A stretch of 64,000 nt of DNA from Roseiconus lacunae (GTDB lineage: Bacteria > Planctomycetota > Planctomycetia > Pirellulales > Pirellulaceae), in the NCBI RefSeq assembly GCF_008312935.1, contig NZ_VSZO01000010.1, forward strand, positions 186,001 through 250,000, written 5' to 3'. Shown here piece after piece: positions 36,840 through 44,953 of the stretch. Positions within the stretch are counted from its first letter, which is position 1. Every line of letters starts with the position of its first letter. The notes under the pieces are model-generated. The model was not told the DNA's origin and searched no databases. It saw only the letters and a program-made list of their open reading frames with translations. The position numbers were made by a program, and so were the translations under genes.

Positions 36840-38207
36840 ATGTGGCTGCTTCGAATCGCCTGGCGAAACTTTTGTTATCGCTCCCTGTCCAGCTTGTTGA
36901 CGACGATTTCATTGGCACTTGGGGTGGCTTTGGTCGTGATGGTGTTGGCAATTTTTGGGATCGTCACCGAAGCATTTTCGCGTAATGCTCAAGTCGGCTA
37001 CAACCTGGTCGTTGGCCCCAAAGGCAGCGCCCTGCAATTGACACTCAACAGTGTTTATTACCTGAGCCGCCCGATCGAGAACCTGCCGTTCACCGAGTAC
37101 ATGGAGTATTTCCCGGCAGAAGAACGCGCGGCAATGGTCCGTCGCTTCGGTGGGGATCCGGCGCTTGGCGAACGCGATGGGGTCTACGCCAGTTATGTCG
37201 CCGGCGGTGGCTTTGCGATTCCGTTGGCGCTCGGCGATTACCTGAAAGAGTTTCGCGTGGTCGGCACAACGCCTGACTTTTTTGAACGGCTGCGACACGG
37301 CCCAACGCTGGAAGAGAAGTTCACCTTCCGCGAAGGGCGTGCGCTGAAAACCCACTCCGAAGAATACGGATACTTCGAAGCGGTGTTGGGTTCACGCGTG
37401 GCACGCCAAATGGGCTTGTCGGTCGGCGATACCTTTCAAAACAACCATGGCGATCCGGAGGGCAAAGGACACGGCCAAGGTTTTACCGTGGTGGGGGTGA
37501 TGGATCCGACCGGGACGCCCAATGACCGAGCGGCCTTCGTGAATTTGGAAGGTTTTTACCTGCTCGATGGACATGCCAAACCGATCGAAGAGGGGGCCGT
37601 CATCGAGCCGGCAACCGAGGCGATCGCTGACGCGGGAGGCCACAAGCCGCTGACAATCCCCGAACGCGAAGTCACATCGATTCTTGTCCGTACGGGAATG
37701 CCAATGCTGGGCGTTGTTCTGGAAAACCAAGTCAAGGAGAGCGTCCGGGCACAGGCCGCCGCGCCGGTCGGCGAGATCGCACGACTGATGGATGCCATCA
37801 TCGGACCGATGCTAACGGCGTTGTTGGTAATCACACTAATCACATGTGTCGTCGCCGCCGTTGGGGTGTTGGTCGCAATCTACAACTCGATGAATGACCG
37901 TCGCCGTGATATCGCGGTGATGCGGGCTTTGGGGGCCCGCCGCGAGACCGTGACGGGAGTGATTCTGATGGAAAGCCTGTTGATCGCGACGATCGGGGCG
38001 ATTTCCGGTTGGGTCTTGGCACACGTGGCGATTTGGATATTTAGCGGCGAAATCGAAGATCGCACCGGTGTCCAAGTCGGAATCCTGACGACCAGTTCCT
38101 ATGAGGGCTGGTTGTTCCCATTGGTCGCCCTGCTAGCTCTGCTTGCCGGTTTTTTGCCCGCCTGGAGTGCTTATCGGACCGACGTGGGGACAAATTTGTC
38201 GGCCTAA
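36840..38207 (+). CDS. ABC transporter permease, FtsX/MacB-LolC type
   Basis: A 455-residue permease. One N-terminal helix (residues about 15-42) is followed by a 260-residue extracytoplasmic MacB_PCD-like domain and a C-terminal FtsX domain with three helices (about residues 325-355, 375-400, 420-445). NSMNDRRRDIAVMRALGARRETV is the coupling-helix motif of the FtsX family. It belongs with the upstream ATPase. The substrate cannot be told; the extracytoplasmic domain fits mechanotransmission rather than classical transport. Confidence 0.92.
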   Translation: MWLLRIAWRNFCYRSLSSLLTTISLALGVALVVMVLAIFGIVTEAFSRNAQVGYNLVVGPKGSALQLTLNSVYYLSRPIENLPFTEYMEYFPAEERAAMVRRFGGDPALGERDGVYASYVAGGGFAIPLALGDYLKEFRVVGTTPDFFERLRHGPTLEEKFTFREGRALKTHSEEYGYFEAVLGSRVARQMGLSVGDTFQNNHGDPEGKGHGQGFTVVGVMDPTGTPNDRAAFVNLEGFYLLDGHAKPIEEGAVIEPATEAIADAGGHKPLTIPEREVTSILVRTGMPMLGVVLENQVKESVRAQAAAPVGEIARLMDAIIGPMLTALLVITLITCVVAAVGVLVAIYNSMNDRRRDIAVMRALGARRETVTGVILMESLLIATIGAISGWVLAHVAIWIFSGEIEDRTGVQVGILTTSSYEGWLFPLVALLALLAGFLPAWSAYRTDVGTNLSA

Positions 38208-38488
38208 GAGCCGTCTAGCGCAAGCCAATTTGCGAGCCGGCGACGATCGCCACGGCCCCACTTTCTGCCGGCCTTTGCCGTGCTGGCTGAACGAAAAGGC
38301 GTTCGGCGGACAGCTCGCGACAGACCCGAGAGCGGTCGGGGGAAGGACTGGGGTCAGGTAGGGGGACTCCGATTGCGAAGCCAGATCGGCGGCGATTGGG
38401 ACAAAGTCCGCCTTGGCCCTCCCGTCAGGAGCGATGAGCAAATATATTCACGCTCCCGTCCCCGCCTTCAATCCCTCAATACTTGTCC

Positions 38489-39826
38489 ATGAACCAGCCA
38501 GAGTCGAACGAGTCGATTGCTCCCGAAGAGAGCGACTCTGGAGGTTCGCCATACACGCCGCCGGTCGCGATCGAAGCGGCCGAAGAATTCAGCGAGTCGC
38601 CGAATGAAAGCAAGCGGCAAGCGGGCATCGTGTTCATCTGGATCACGCTGTTCATCGACATCTTAGGCATCGGAATCGTCATCCCCGTTCTTCCCGGCCT
38701 CGTCGAAGAATTATCGGGGCTCTCCGAAAGTGGCGCGGCCTGGTACTACGGTGTGATCGTGGCGTCGTACGCGACGATGCAGTTTCTCTTTGCACCGATT
38801 CTTGGTGGGCTATCGGATCGTTTTGGCCGGCGGCCAATTTTGCTCGTCGCGCTCTTTGGCCTTGGCATCGACTTCATCATCCAAGGAATGGCGAACAGCT
38901 TGTGGTTGCTCTTCGTCGCCCGGATCATCTCGGGAATTTTTGGGGCAAGTTTCACCACCGGCAACGCATACATCGCGGATATTTCGACAGATGATACTCG
39001 GGCTCGGAACTTCGGTTTGGTCGGTGCCGCGTTTGGCTTGGGGTTCATCATTGGGCCCGCGCTCGGTGGATTGCTGAGTGTTCAGTTTTCGCTTCGCGCT
39101 CCGTTCTTTGCCGCCGCTGGCCTAGCGTTGCTGAATTGGTTGTACGGTTATTTCATTTTGCCCGAATCGTTACCGCCCCAGAAACGACGCCCGTTTTCAC
39201 TTCGCAACGCAAACCCGTTTGGGACGATCGGGACGCTCCGCCGCTATCCATTGGTTTTTGGATTGGCGATGGTGTTTTTACTGAAAGCACTTGCCCAGCG
39301 TGGATTAGAGAACGTCTTCGTGCTCTTTTCGGGGTTCCGATTTCAGTGGAACGACCAGACGGTCGGGTTCTTCTTATGCTGGGTGGGAGTGACAGCGGTG
39401 ATCGTCCAAGGCGGCCTGGTCCGCCCGGCCGTGAAGCGGTTTGGGGAAGGCAAAATTCTGTTGTTTGCCACGATGATCTCGGCGATCTCGTTTCTTGGTT
39501 ACGCGTTTGCTTCCCAAGCATGGATGCTACCGGTGATTGCATTTTTCGGCGCCTTAGGTGGCTTAGCCGGCCCGGCGGTCCAGAGCTTGGTCACCAAGAC
39601 GGTCGATGAAACCGAGCAAGGGGAAGTACAGGGGGCACTCACTTCGCTTCAAGGGCTGACTAGTATTTTCGCGCCGATCATTTTTACCAGTGGATTATTC
39701 AGCTATTTCACCAGTGCCGCGGCGCCTTTCGAGTTTCCCGGTGCCCCGTTTTTGCTCGGCGCGATCCTGATTTTCATCTCGTTCTTCGTCTTGCTGGGTG
39801 TCTTGGCCAAACACCCCGACCACTAA
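38489..39826 (+). CDS. MFS transporter, TetA-like
   Basis: A 445-residue major facilitator protein with about 12 membrane helices. Motif A GGLSDRFGRRPILL sits between helices 2 and 3 (about residue 108), and GNAYIADISTDDTRARNFGL matches the drug:H+ antiporter TetA/TCR subgroup. The 40-residue N-terminal extension is acidic and polar. ATG 38489 is preferred over TTG 38483. It probably exports a small molecule by proton antiport; substrate unknown. Confidence 0.93.
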   Translation: MNQPESNESIAPEESDSGGSPYTPPVAIEAAEEFSESPNESKRQAGIVFIWITLFIDILGIGIVIPVLPGLVEELSGLSESGAAWYYGVIVASYATMQFLFAPILGGLSDRFGRRPILLVALFGLGIDFIIQGMANSLWLLFVARIISGIFGASFTTGNAYIADISTDDTRARNFGLVGAAFGLGFIIGPALGGLLSVQFSLRAPFFAAAGLALLNWLYGYFILPESLPPQKRRPFSLRNANPFGTIGTLRRYPLVFGLAMVFLLKALAQRGLENVFVLFSGFRFQWNDQTVGFFLCWVGVTAVIVQGGLVRPAVKRFGEGKILLFATMISAISFLGYAFASQAWMLPVIAFFGALGGLAGPAVQSLVTKTVDETEQGEVQGALTSLQGLTSIFAPIIFTSGLFSYFTSAAAPFEFPGAPFLLGAILIFISFFVLLGVLAKHPDH

Positions 39827-39945
39827 GCATTGCGACAGCTAGGCAGCGCCCCAGATAACCACGGCCGAATTGAACCGCAACTCTCTCAGCATTGACGGTG
39901 AAATTACCGTGGTGATGCTTCGTCGTCGGGGCAGGTGGGGCTAAA

Positions 39946-40812
39946 ATGACTGCACTTTCCCACTTCGATCTAAGGCAAGGTTCAACCGTGAGTAATCATT
40001 CGTTTGCAGTGACGTTTCGTTCCACTGTTACACTGGCATTTCTGTTGATCACAAGTGCCCTACTGGCCCGTCAAACGACCGCGGCCGAACCGTTACCACA
40101 AGCACACGCGCACAATGATTATCGGCATGAGAATCCGCTGGCCGATGCACTCTCGTATGGTTTTTGCAGCATCGAAGCCGATGTGTTTCTGATCGATGGC
40201 GAATTGCTCGTCGCACACGACCTTCATGAGGTAAAAGCGGAACGGACGTTGCAGGCGTTGTATTTAGATCCGCTACGCGAACGAGTCGAAAAGAATGGTG
40301 GACGTGTCTTTGCAGAGGGACCTCTCGTGACATTACTCGTCGATTTCAAGTCCGAGGGTGAAAGCACCTACAAGGTGCTGGAAACGATTTTGAAAGATTA
40401 CCATGGCATGCTTTGCCATATCGAATCGGGGCGGTATGTCGAAGGCGCTGTTCAAGTCGTTGTCTCGGGAAATCGTCCGATCGAGACGATGCAAGCAGCG
40501 ACAAGTCGCTACGGGTTTGTAGACGGTCGCAAAGATAACCTTGACAAAAAGACCTATCCCAAAGCACTTATGCCGCTGATCAGTGATCGCTGGACGAGTT
40601 TGTTCAAGTGGCGAGGTAAGGGCCCGATCTCCGATGCCGAGCAAGCGAAGTTGGAGCAAATGGTGCAGCAGGCACACGCCAACGGGCAACGCGTTCGCTT
40701 TTGGGCGACTCCGGAAAACGAGGACGTTTGGAAAGTCTTGGCAGATGCCGGTGTCGACCATATCAATACCGACCAGCTCGAACGGTTGGCGCGTTTCCTT
40801 CGTACACGCTAG
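39946..40812 (+). CDS. Secreted GDPD/PLC-like phosphodiesterase (AIM6-like)
   Basis: A 288-residue protein with an N-terminal signal peptide (hydrophobic TVTLAFLLITSALLA, then TTAA). GTG 39988, preceded by AAGG, would give a 274-residue form with a better-placed signal peptide. The catalytic pattern of the glycerophosphodiester phosphodiesterase/PI-PLC TIM barrel is present: HAHNDY with HEN, SIEADV (metal-binding E and D), then LLVAHD. The variant AHNDY matches the AIM6-like subgroup. The C-terminus has GQRVRFWATPENEDVW, typical of the barrel end. Probable periplasmic phosphodiesterase. Confidence 0.88.
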   Translation: MTALSHFDLRQGSTVSNHSFAVTFRSTVTLAFLLITSALLARQTTAAEPLPQAHAHNDYRHENPLADALSYGFCSIEADVFLIDGELLVAHDLHEVKAERTLQALYLDPLRERVEKNGGRVFAEGPLVTLLVDFKSEGESTYKVLETILKDYHGMLCHIESGRYVEGAVQVVVSGNRPIETMQAATSRYGFVDGRKDNLDKKTYPKALMPLISDRWTSLFKWRGKGPISDAEQAKLEQMVQQAHANGQRVRFWATPENEDVWKVLADAGVDHINTDQLERLARFLRTR

Positions 40813-41266
40813 GTCCGACAATCTGGTTGCCTTCGAACGATTCCGCGAGATCAATCACCTGTGGACATTTTCGAAAGTGCAAGCGTGTTTGGCACAACCA
40901 CGAGGGTGGTTGGCGGCGATTGATTTCCGCAGAAACTTTCACTCAGTTTGCTCCAAGGTTGCCTAAAATACGGCGATTTTGACTCATTCGGCGATGAGAT
41001 CGCAGCGAAAGTCACCCCGATTGGCATTGGATAAGGAAGTAGGAGCTAATCAAGCATGGCCCGGCAGTTTACAATTTTAGCCGAGCCATCTGATTTGGTT
41101 CGATGCAACGAATGGTATGTAGGCCCCCGTTGATTTTCACGTCGCTGGCTTTCAGTAGCCGCCTTAGACTGCTCGAAAGCTACTAGAACGCACGCAACTT
41201 ATGCGACTTGCGGACGACAATTAAAAATCAATCTTCTGTTAGACGCGACATCGAGAAGGCGGTAGC
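40813..41266. other. Intergenic stretch before the ECF sigma gene
   Basis: A 454-base gap. It holds one short frame with a Shine-Dalgarno-like site (41056-41133) and an AGTAGC/GCTACT inverted pair near 41154-41184. CAACTT at 41195-41200 could be part of an ECF-type -35 element for the following sigma gene, but no firm -10 is visible. Confidence 0.4.
41056..41133 (+). CDS. Possible 25-residue small protein
   Basis: ATG 41056 opens a 25-codon frame ending in TGA 41131-41133, with AGGAG at 41041-41045, ten bases upstream. It encodes one short amphipathic stretch and no known motif. The only support is the ribosome site and its place in an otherwise empty gap, so it may be chance or a leader peptide. 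Confidence 0.2.
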   Translation: MARQFTILAEPSDLVRCNEWYVGPR

Positions 41267-41863
41267 TTGGCGCTTGAGCAAGATCGACACACTGATGAGC
41301 CACGGCTGATCGATCGCGCGCTCAAAGGAGATCGGTCGGCGTTTACCGAATTGGTACGACAGAACCAAGAACGATTGTTCGCGTCGATGTTACAAGTGAC
41401 GGGTTCGCCGGAGGAAGCCGAAGAGGTCACGCAGGACGCATTCATTCGAGCATTCACCAAGCTTGATACTTTTCAACGCAACAGCCAATTCTTTACCTGG
41501 CTGTACCGTATCGCATTCAACGGCGCCCTGACACGGCGGCGCAAGAAACGTGCCCGGGTGTCACTCGACCAAATCCGCGAGGACAACGGGCTGGAGATTG
41601 CGGACGACAACGATGCCGTCGACGAAGAGATGCTTCGAGCCGAGCGGGTGGGATTGGTGCGGTCAGCCATTGAAACGTTAACCGAAGAGCATCGCCGGAT
41701 TTTGATTCTGCGTGAAATGGAAGACTTTGCGTATGAAGAGATTGCTGACGTTTTAGAAATCTCTATCGGTACCGTCCGCAGTCGACTCAGCCGTGCCCGC
41801 GGCCAACTTAAAAAAGCCATCGAGACCATCGAACGGCAATCGGTTACCGAAGACGAAAGTTAG
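41267..41863 (+). CDS. ECF-family RNA polymerase sigma factor
   Basis: A 198-residue sigma70-family factor with regions 2 and 4 only. Region 2 covers ALKGDRSAFTELVRQNQERLFASM and the -10-binding EEAEEVTQDAFIRAFTKLDTF; region 4 has REMEDFAYEEIADVLEISIGTVRSRLSRAR, the helix-turn-helix for the -35 element. The sequence is close to the RpoE/SigW type. The start is TTG 41267 preceded by GAGAAGG. No zinc-finger anti-sigma gene is next to it; the neighbour is the convergent PDZ protein. Confidence 0.95.
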   Translation: MALEQDRHTDEPRLIDRALKGDRSAFTELVRQNQERLFASMLQVTGSPEEAEEVTQDAFIRAFTKLDTFQRNSQFFTWLYRIAFNGALTRRRKKRARVSLDQIREDNGLEIADDNDAVDEEMLRAERVGLVRSAIETLTEEHRRILILREMEDFAYEEIADVLEISIGTVRSRLSRARGQLKKAIETIERQSVTEDES

Positions 41864-41896
41864 AGACCACCGACGTTTTGACTTCGCCCGAGATTT

Positions 41897-41957
41897 GCCG
41901 CATCACGTTAGCCATGGATTAACCGTGGTGACCGGGGTGAACGCCGGCCGACTCGTG
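41897..41957 (-). repeat. Dispersed palindromic repeat, copy 4 (inverted)
   Basis: Read on the minus strand this matches copy 2: the gccgcat, acgttagcca, ccgggg and gaacgc blocks are kept in order, with a different, shorter loop. It lies between the convergent sigma and PDZ-protein genes. Confidence 0.7.
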
Positions 41958-41991
41958 ACTCACCCCCGAACTTGAAGATCGAAACGCGGCG

Positions 41992-43317
41992 TTAGCGTTG
42001 ACGCAGTTGTTCCATTTGGCGGCGAAGCTCTTCGAGTGATTCGTCGGGACCATCTCCGGGATCTTCCACCGGTGGCAGTTGTCGCCAGCCTCTTAGTTGT
42101 GGGACATCGAAGTTGCGGAACATTTGATCGAACTGTTCAAACCGTCGAAGATCATCTTCTGGGATTGGCGTGATCCGTCCGTTCTCAAGTCGGAAGATCT
42201 GCCGCGCGGATTCAGAGAGACCGTCGCTCGGTGGGAGCCATTGCTGTGGATGTTCCTGCAGCGTCACCGGGAAAGACTTTCTTTCGCCATCGCGCGAAAC
42301 CACCACATCGATTGTTTCACCGGAACGAGCCATTTCGACAGCGGCGATCACATCCGTTGACGTTCGGACGGGCTGGTCCCCCACTTGCTCGACCAAGTCT
42401 CCGGCCCTCAATCCCGCGCGTTCAGCGGCTGAATTCGCGCTGACTTCCAGGACCAATGTGCCACTGCTTTCGAATTGAATCCCTACCAAGCCTCGTTTCA
42501 GTACTTGAGGCACGGGTGCGTCTGCGGCGTTGAGTAAACGCATTGCGGTAGACGCATCCGAGCATACCAGTCCGCCGCTCTGGCTAGGGACCAAGATCCC
42601 AACGACAATGCCTTGGTGATCCAGCACCGGAGTCCCGGGGACATTGGGTGTGGCTAAGAAATGAATCTCAGGAACCGGCCCGACGCCTGATTCACGTGGA
42701 ATTCTGCTCGTCGCGACTGTGCCTGCCGTGACACGAATTGTCCGCGTGTCGCGGTGGACCGCGACGACGGGCAAGCCCGGTTCGGCCGGGGCGACGCTGA
42801 TCACCAACGGTACGAGTACAACATCTTCGACTTCGATGGCTGCCAATCCTGTGACGTAGTCAAATGCAACGACGCGACCATCAAGCTCCTCACCCTCATT
42901 AGTGACCACTTTCACGTGAGCGACGGGCTGTTCAACATAGGCGAGTACTACGTTTTCGGAGGCCGCAAAGGCGGCACTGTTCAAGTCACGTGCACGCCGG
43001 ATAGGCACGGCCAAGTTGGGATTGGCGTTTGCATTTGGCGGGAACGGCTCAAGTTCTTTGAGCTGCAACTTCGGTGGCGGGGCGTCCCCCTCGTTGTCTT
43101 CGTTGAGCGTCTCGGCGTTTGCGTCAGATTCGGCATGCTGTGGAAGCATTTCCGTACCGGGTTCGACGATGACGCGTACGATCGACGCTTCCGCCTTTCG
43201 AACCGTATCGCGAAAGTCGAGCATGTTTTGAGCGTTCAGGTCGTCAACGAAGAGGAAGGCTGCCACCAGTCCGGCGACGAGTGCGACAGTGACACAGATT
43301 TTTGAACGCTCGTTCAT
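41992..43317 (-). CDS. HtrA-like PDZ protein lacking the catalytic triad
   Basis: A 441-residue exported protein (hydrophobic residues 7-24, then LNAQ). Start ATG 43317 follows a perfect GGAGG; the frame runs up to 43356. Residues about 120-270 follow the trypsin-like fold of HtrA/DegS proteases, but all three catalytic positions are changed: the His segment reads VLAYVEQPVAHVKV instead of TNxHVV, the Asp segment reads FDYVTGLAAIEV instead of DxxxDLAVL, and the serine loop reads PNVPGTPVLD instead of GNSGGPL. A PDZ domain follows at about 282-367 (GLRAGDLVEQVGDQPV). The tail is rich in Gln and Arg. It is probably a sensor or scaffold rather than a protease. Confidence 0.87.
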   Translation of the reverse strand: MNERSKICVTVALVAGLVAAFLFVDDLNAQNMLDFRDTVRKAEASIVRVIVEPGTEMLPQHAESDANAETLNEDNEGDAPPPKLQLKELEPFPPNANANPNLAVPIRRARDLNSAAFAASENVVLAYVEQPVAHVKVVTNEGEELDGRVVAFDYVTGLAAIEVEDVVLVPLVISVAPAEPGLPVVAVHRDTRTIRVTAGTVATSRIPRESGVGPVPEIHFLATPNVPGTPVLDHQGIVVGILVPSQSGGLVCSDASTAMRLLNAADAPVPQVLKRGLVGIQFESSGTLVLEVSANSAAERAGLRAGDLVEQVGDQPVRTSTDVIAAVEMARSGETIDVVVSRDGERKSFPVTLQEHPQQWLPPSDGLSESARQIFRLENGRITPIPEDDLRRFEQFDQMFRNFDVPQLRGWRQLPPVEDPGDGPDESLEELRRQMEQLRQR

Positions 43318-43322
43318 GAGAA

Positions 43323-43327
43323 CCTCC
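43323..43327 (-). promoter_or_regulatory. Ribosome binding site deciding the PDZ-protein start
   Basis: On the minus strand this is GGAGG, five bases before ATG 43317. It argues against the longer frame from 43356. Confidence 0.75.
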
Positions 43328-43519
43328 GTCTGGGAACCCATCCGAAATTGATTCATTCTAGCTCGAGAGCTGACGACACTTGTCGTAGGCGCAACGGTCT
43401 GCTGGAGTTGGCAACATTGGTCCGACGCTACCGTGTTCGGCTAATGGTCTTCGGATAGGTTCGAAGTAATGATTCGTGATCAGAAAGGGTTTTCGATTCG
43501 CAGGGCTCAAGCACAGATC

Positions 43520-43566
43520 AAAAAAACAGGCGGATCTTCACACCACAAAGGAGGAAGAACCGCCTG
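43520..43566 (-). terminator. Intrinsic terminator after the DUF1080 gene
   Basis: On the minus strand CAGGCGG (43566-43560) and CCGCCTG (43533-43527) form a perfect seven-base stem around a 26-base loop, followed at once by seven T residues (43526-43520). It begins 31 bases after the DUF1080 gene stop and is the best terminator in the window. Confidence 0.85.
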
Positions 43567-43597
43567 CAACGTTTTGCATGCGCGATAGAACTAGATT

Positions 43598-44893
43598 CTA
43601 CAGTTCTTGAATCGAAAGGCTACGAAATTCCACGGCATCACCATGCCCGGCGAAGCCAAAATGGCCTGAGGGGCGGTCTTTTCCGGGATGGGCACTGTCG
43701 GCCATGTATTCGGACACTTGCGAAAGATCCGTGTCCAAGATCACGGTCCCGTTCAGTTCCACTTTGATTTTGCTGCCATTGACGGTGACCTCTTGGAAGT
43801 TCCATTGACCAACCGGACGCAAAAATCCGCGAGTCGCGGCGGCCATTCCATAAGCAGATCCGTGATACTGACGCTCATCAAGGTTGGCATACTTGGGATG
43901 AGTCGAATCGAGGACTTGTAGCTCACACATCGCGTCGTAAGCCGGATTGCCCTTCAGGGGAGAACGGATCGCCAACCCGTTATTGCCACCGGCAGGAAGC
44001 TTGAATTCCAATCGCACAACGAAGTTGGCATATTCCTTTTCGGTCAGCAAATTACCGCCCGAACCTTTCTTACAGCGGACCGCGCCGTCGACAACTTCGT
44101 AGCCATTGGTCGCACCGATCCAGCCTTCGAGGTCATTGCCGTTGAAGATCGACTGGAACTGGTCAGTGTTTTTGTCGGCCAAGACCTTGTTGGCGTCTTC
44201 GGTAGAGAGTTCACGAATCTTCAGGTTTCGCCAACGGATTTCACCGCCATGCGTTTGCAATTCGATCGGACCGCTGACAAACAACGGAGTTTCACGATTC
44301 CAGTAGTTTTCCATGATCGCGTGGTCGACGACCAATTGATCGTTCAACCAAACCGAAGTGCGTGCACCGACTTGCAGGATACGGACGTCGTTCCATTCGC
44401 CGAGCGGCTTGTCAGCTTTGACGAGTGGATCTTTTCCGGGAGCCCCGGGACTGTTGTTCCAAAGTCCACCGCTACCTTTTTGGTTGCCGTGTTTGAACTG
44501 AGCTTCGTTGTTGACGTCCCAGATTTGAACTTGAGGATTACCTTTCAGGTAGATGCCGCTATCGGCAATCGGTACCGTCTTGTATTGCAGGTGGAGCTCG
44601 TAGTCGCGGTAGTCTTTATCGGTGACCAGGTAGGCACCATGACCATCGTTGACGAGTTCACCATTTTCGACGGTCCAGTGTTCACTGGCGTCCTTCGTCC
44701 ATTCAGCTACCTTCGTCGCTCGCTCTTCGTCGGACAGCTCGGCAAACTTGATCGGGCTGAAATGCGGACGACCGTGCCATCCGTCGAGGTTTTCTCCGTT
44801 GAACAGATCAACGAACCCTTCTGGCGACTCGGCGGGCAATGGCCCGGCGATGGCAGCCAACAATCCGAGGGACAATAGGAGGCTTTTTTTCAT
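43598..44893 (-). CDS. Secreted protein with two 3-keto-disaccharide hydrolase (DUF1080) domains
   Basis: A 431-residue exported protein (signal MKKSLLLSLGLLAAIAGPLPA). Two concanavalin-like DUF1080 domains lie in tandem: residues about 27-230 start with DLFNGENLDGWHG and residues about 245-431 with SIFNGNDLEGWIG. Each carries the strand pattern ADSGIYLKGNPQVQIWD or NNGLAIRSPLKG typical of the family. DUF1080 proteins act on 3-keto glycosides in planctomycetes and Bacteroidetes and are often associated with polysaccharide use. A strong terminator follows. The gene is alone in its transcription unit as far as can be seen. Confidence 0.94.
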   Translation of the reverse strand: MKKSLLLSLGLLAAIAGPLPAESPEGFVDLFNGENLDGWHGRPHFSPIKFAELSDEERATKVAEWTKDASEHWTVENGELVNDGHGAYLVTDKDYRDYELHLQYKTVPIADSGIYLKGNPQVQIWDVNNEAQFKHGNQKGSGGLWNNSPGAPGKDPLVKADKPLGEWNDVRILQVGARTSVWLNDQLVVDHAIMENYWNRETPLFVSGPIELQTHGGEIRWRNLKIRELSTEDANKVLADKNTDQFQSIFNGNDLEGWIGATNGYEVVDGAVRCKKGSGGNLLTEKEYANFVVRLEFKLPAGGNNGLAIRSPLKGNPAYDAMCELQVLDSTHPKYANLDERQYHGSAYGMAAATRGFLRPVGQWNFQEVTVNGSKIKVELNGTVILDTDLSQVSEYMADSAHPGKDRPSGHFGFAGHGDAVEFRSLSIQEL

Positions 44894-44953
44894 CTTTGGC
44901 AGGTAGTAGAGGTAGGAAACTGGCGAGACGCCAACATCATACTCGGTTCACCG

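Noticed and set aside
44249-44878. 209-codon frame antisense to the DUF1080 gene
   Set aside because: The opposite frame has a signal peptide and two clear domains; this one has none.
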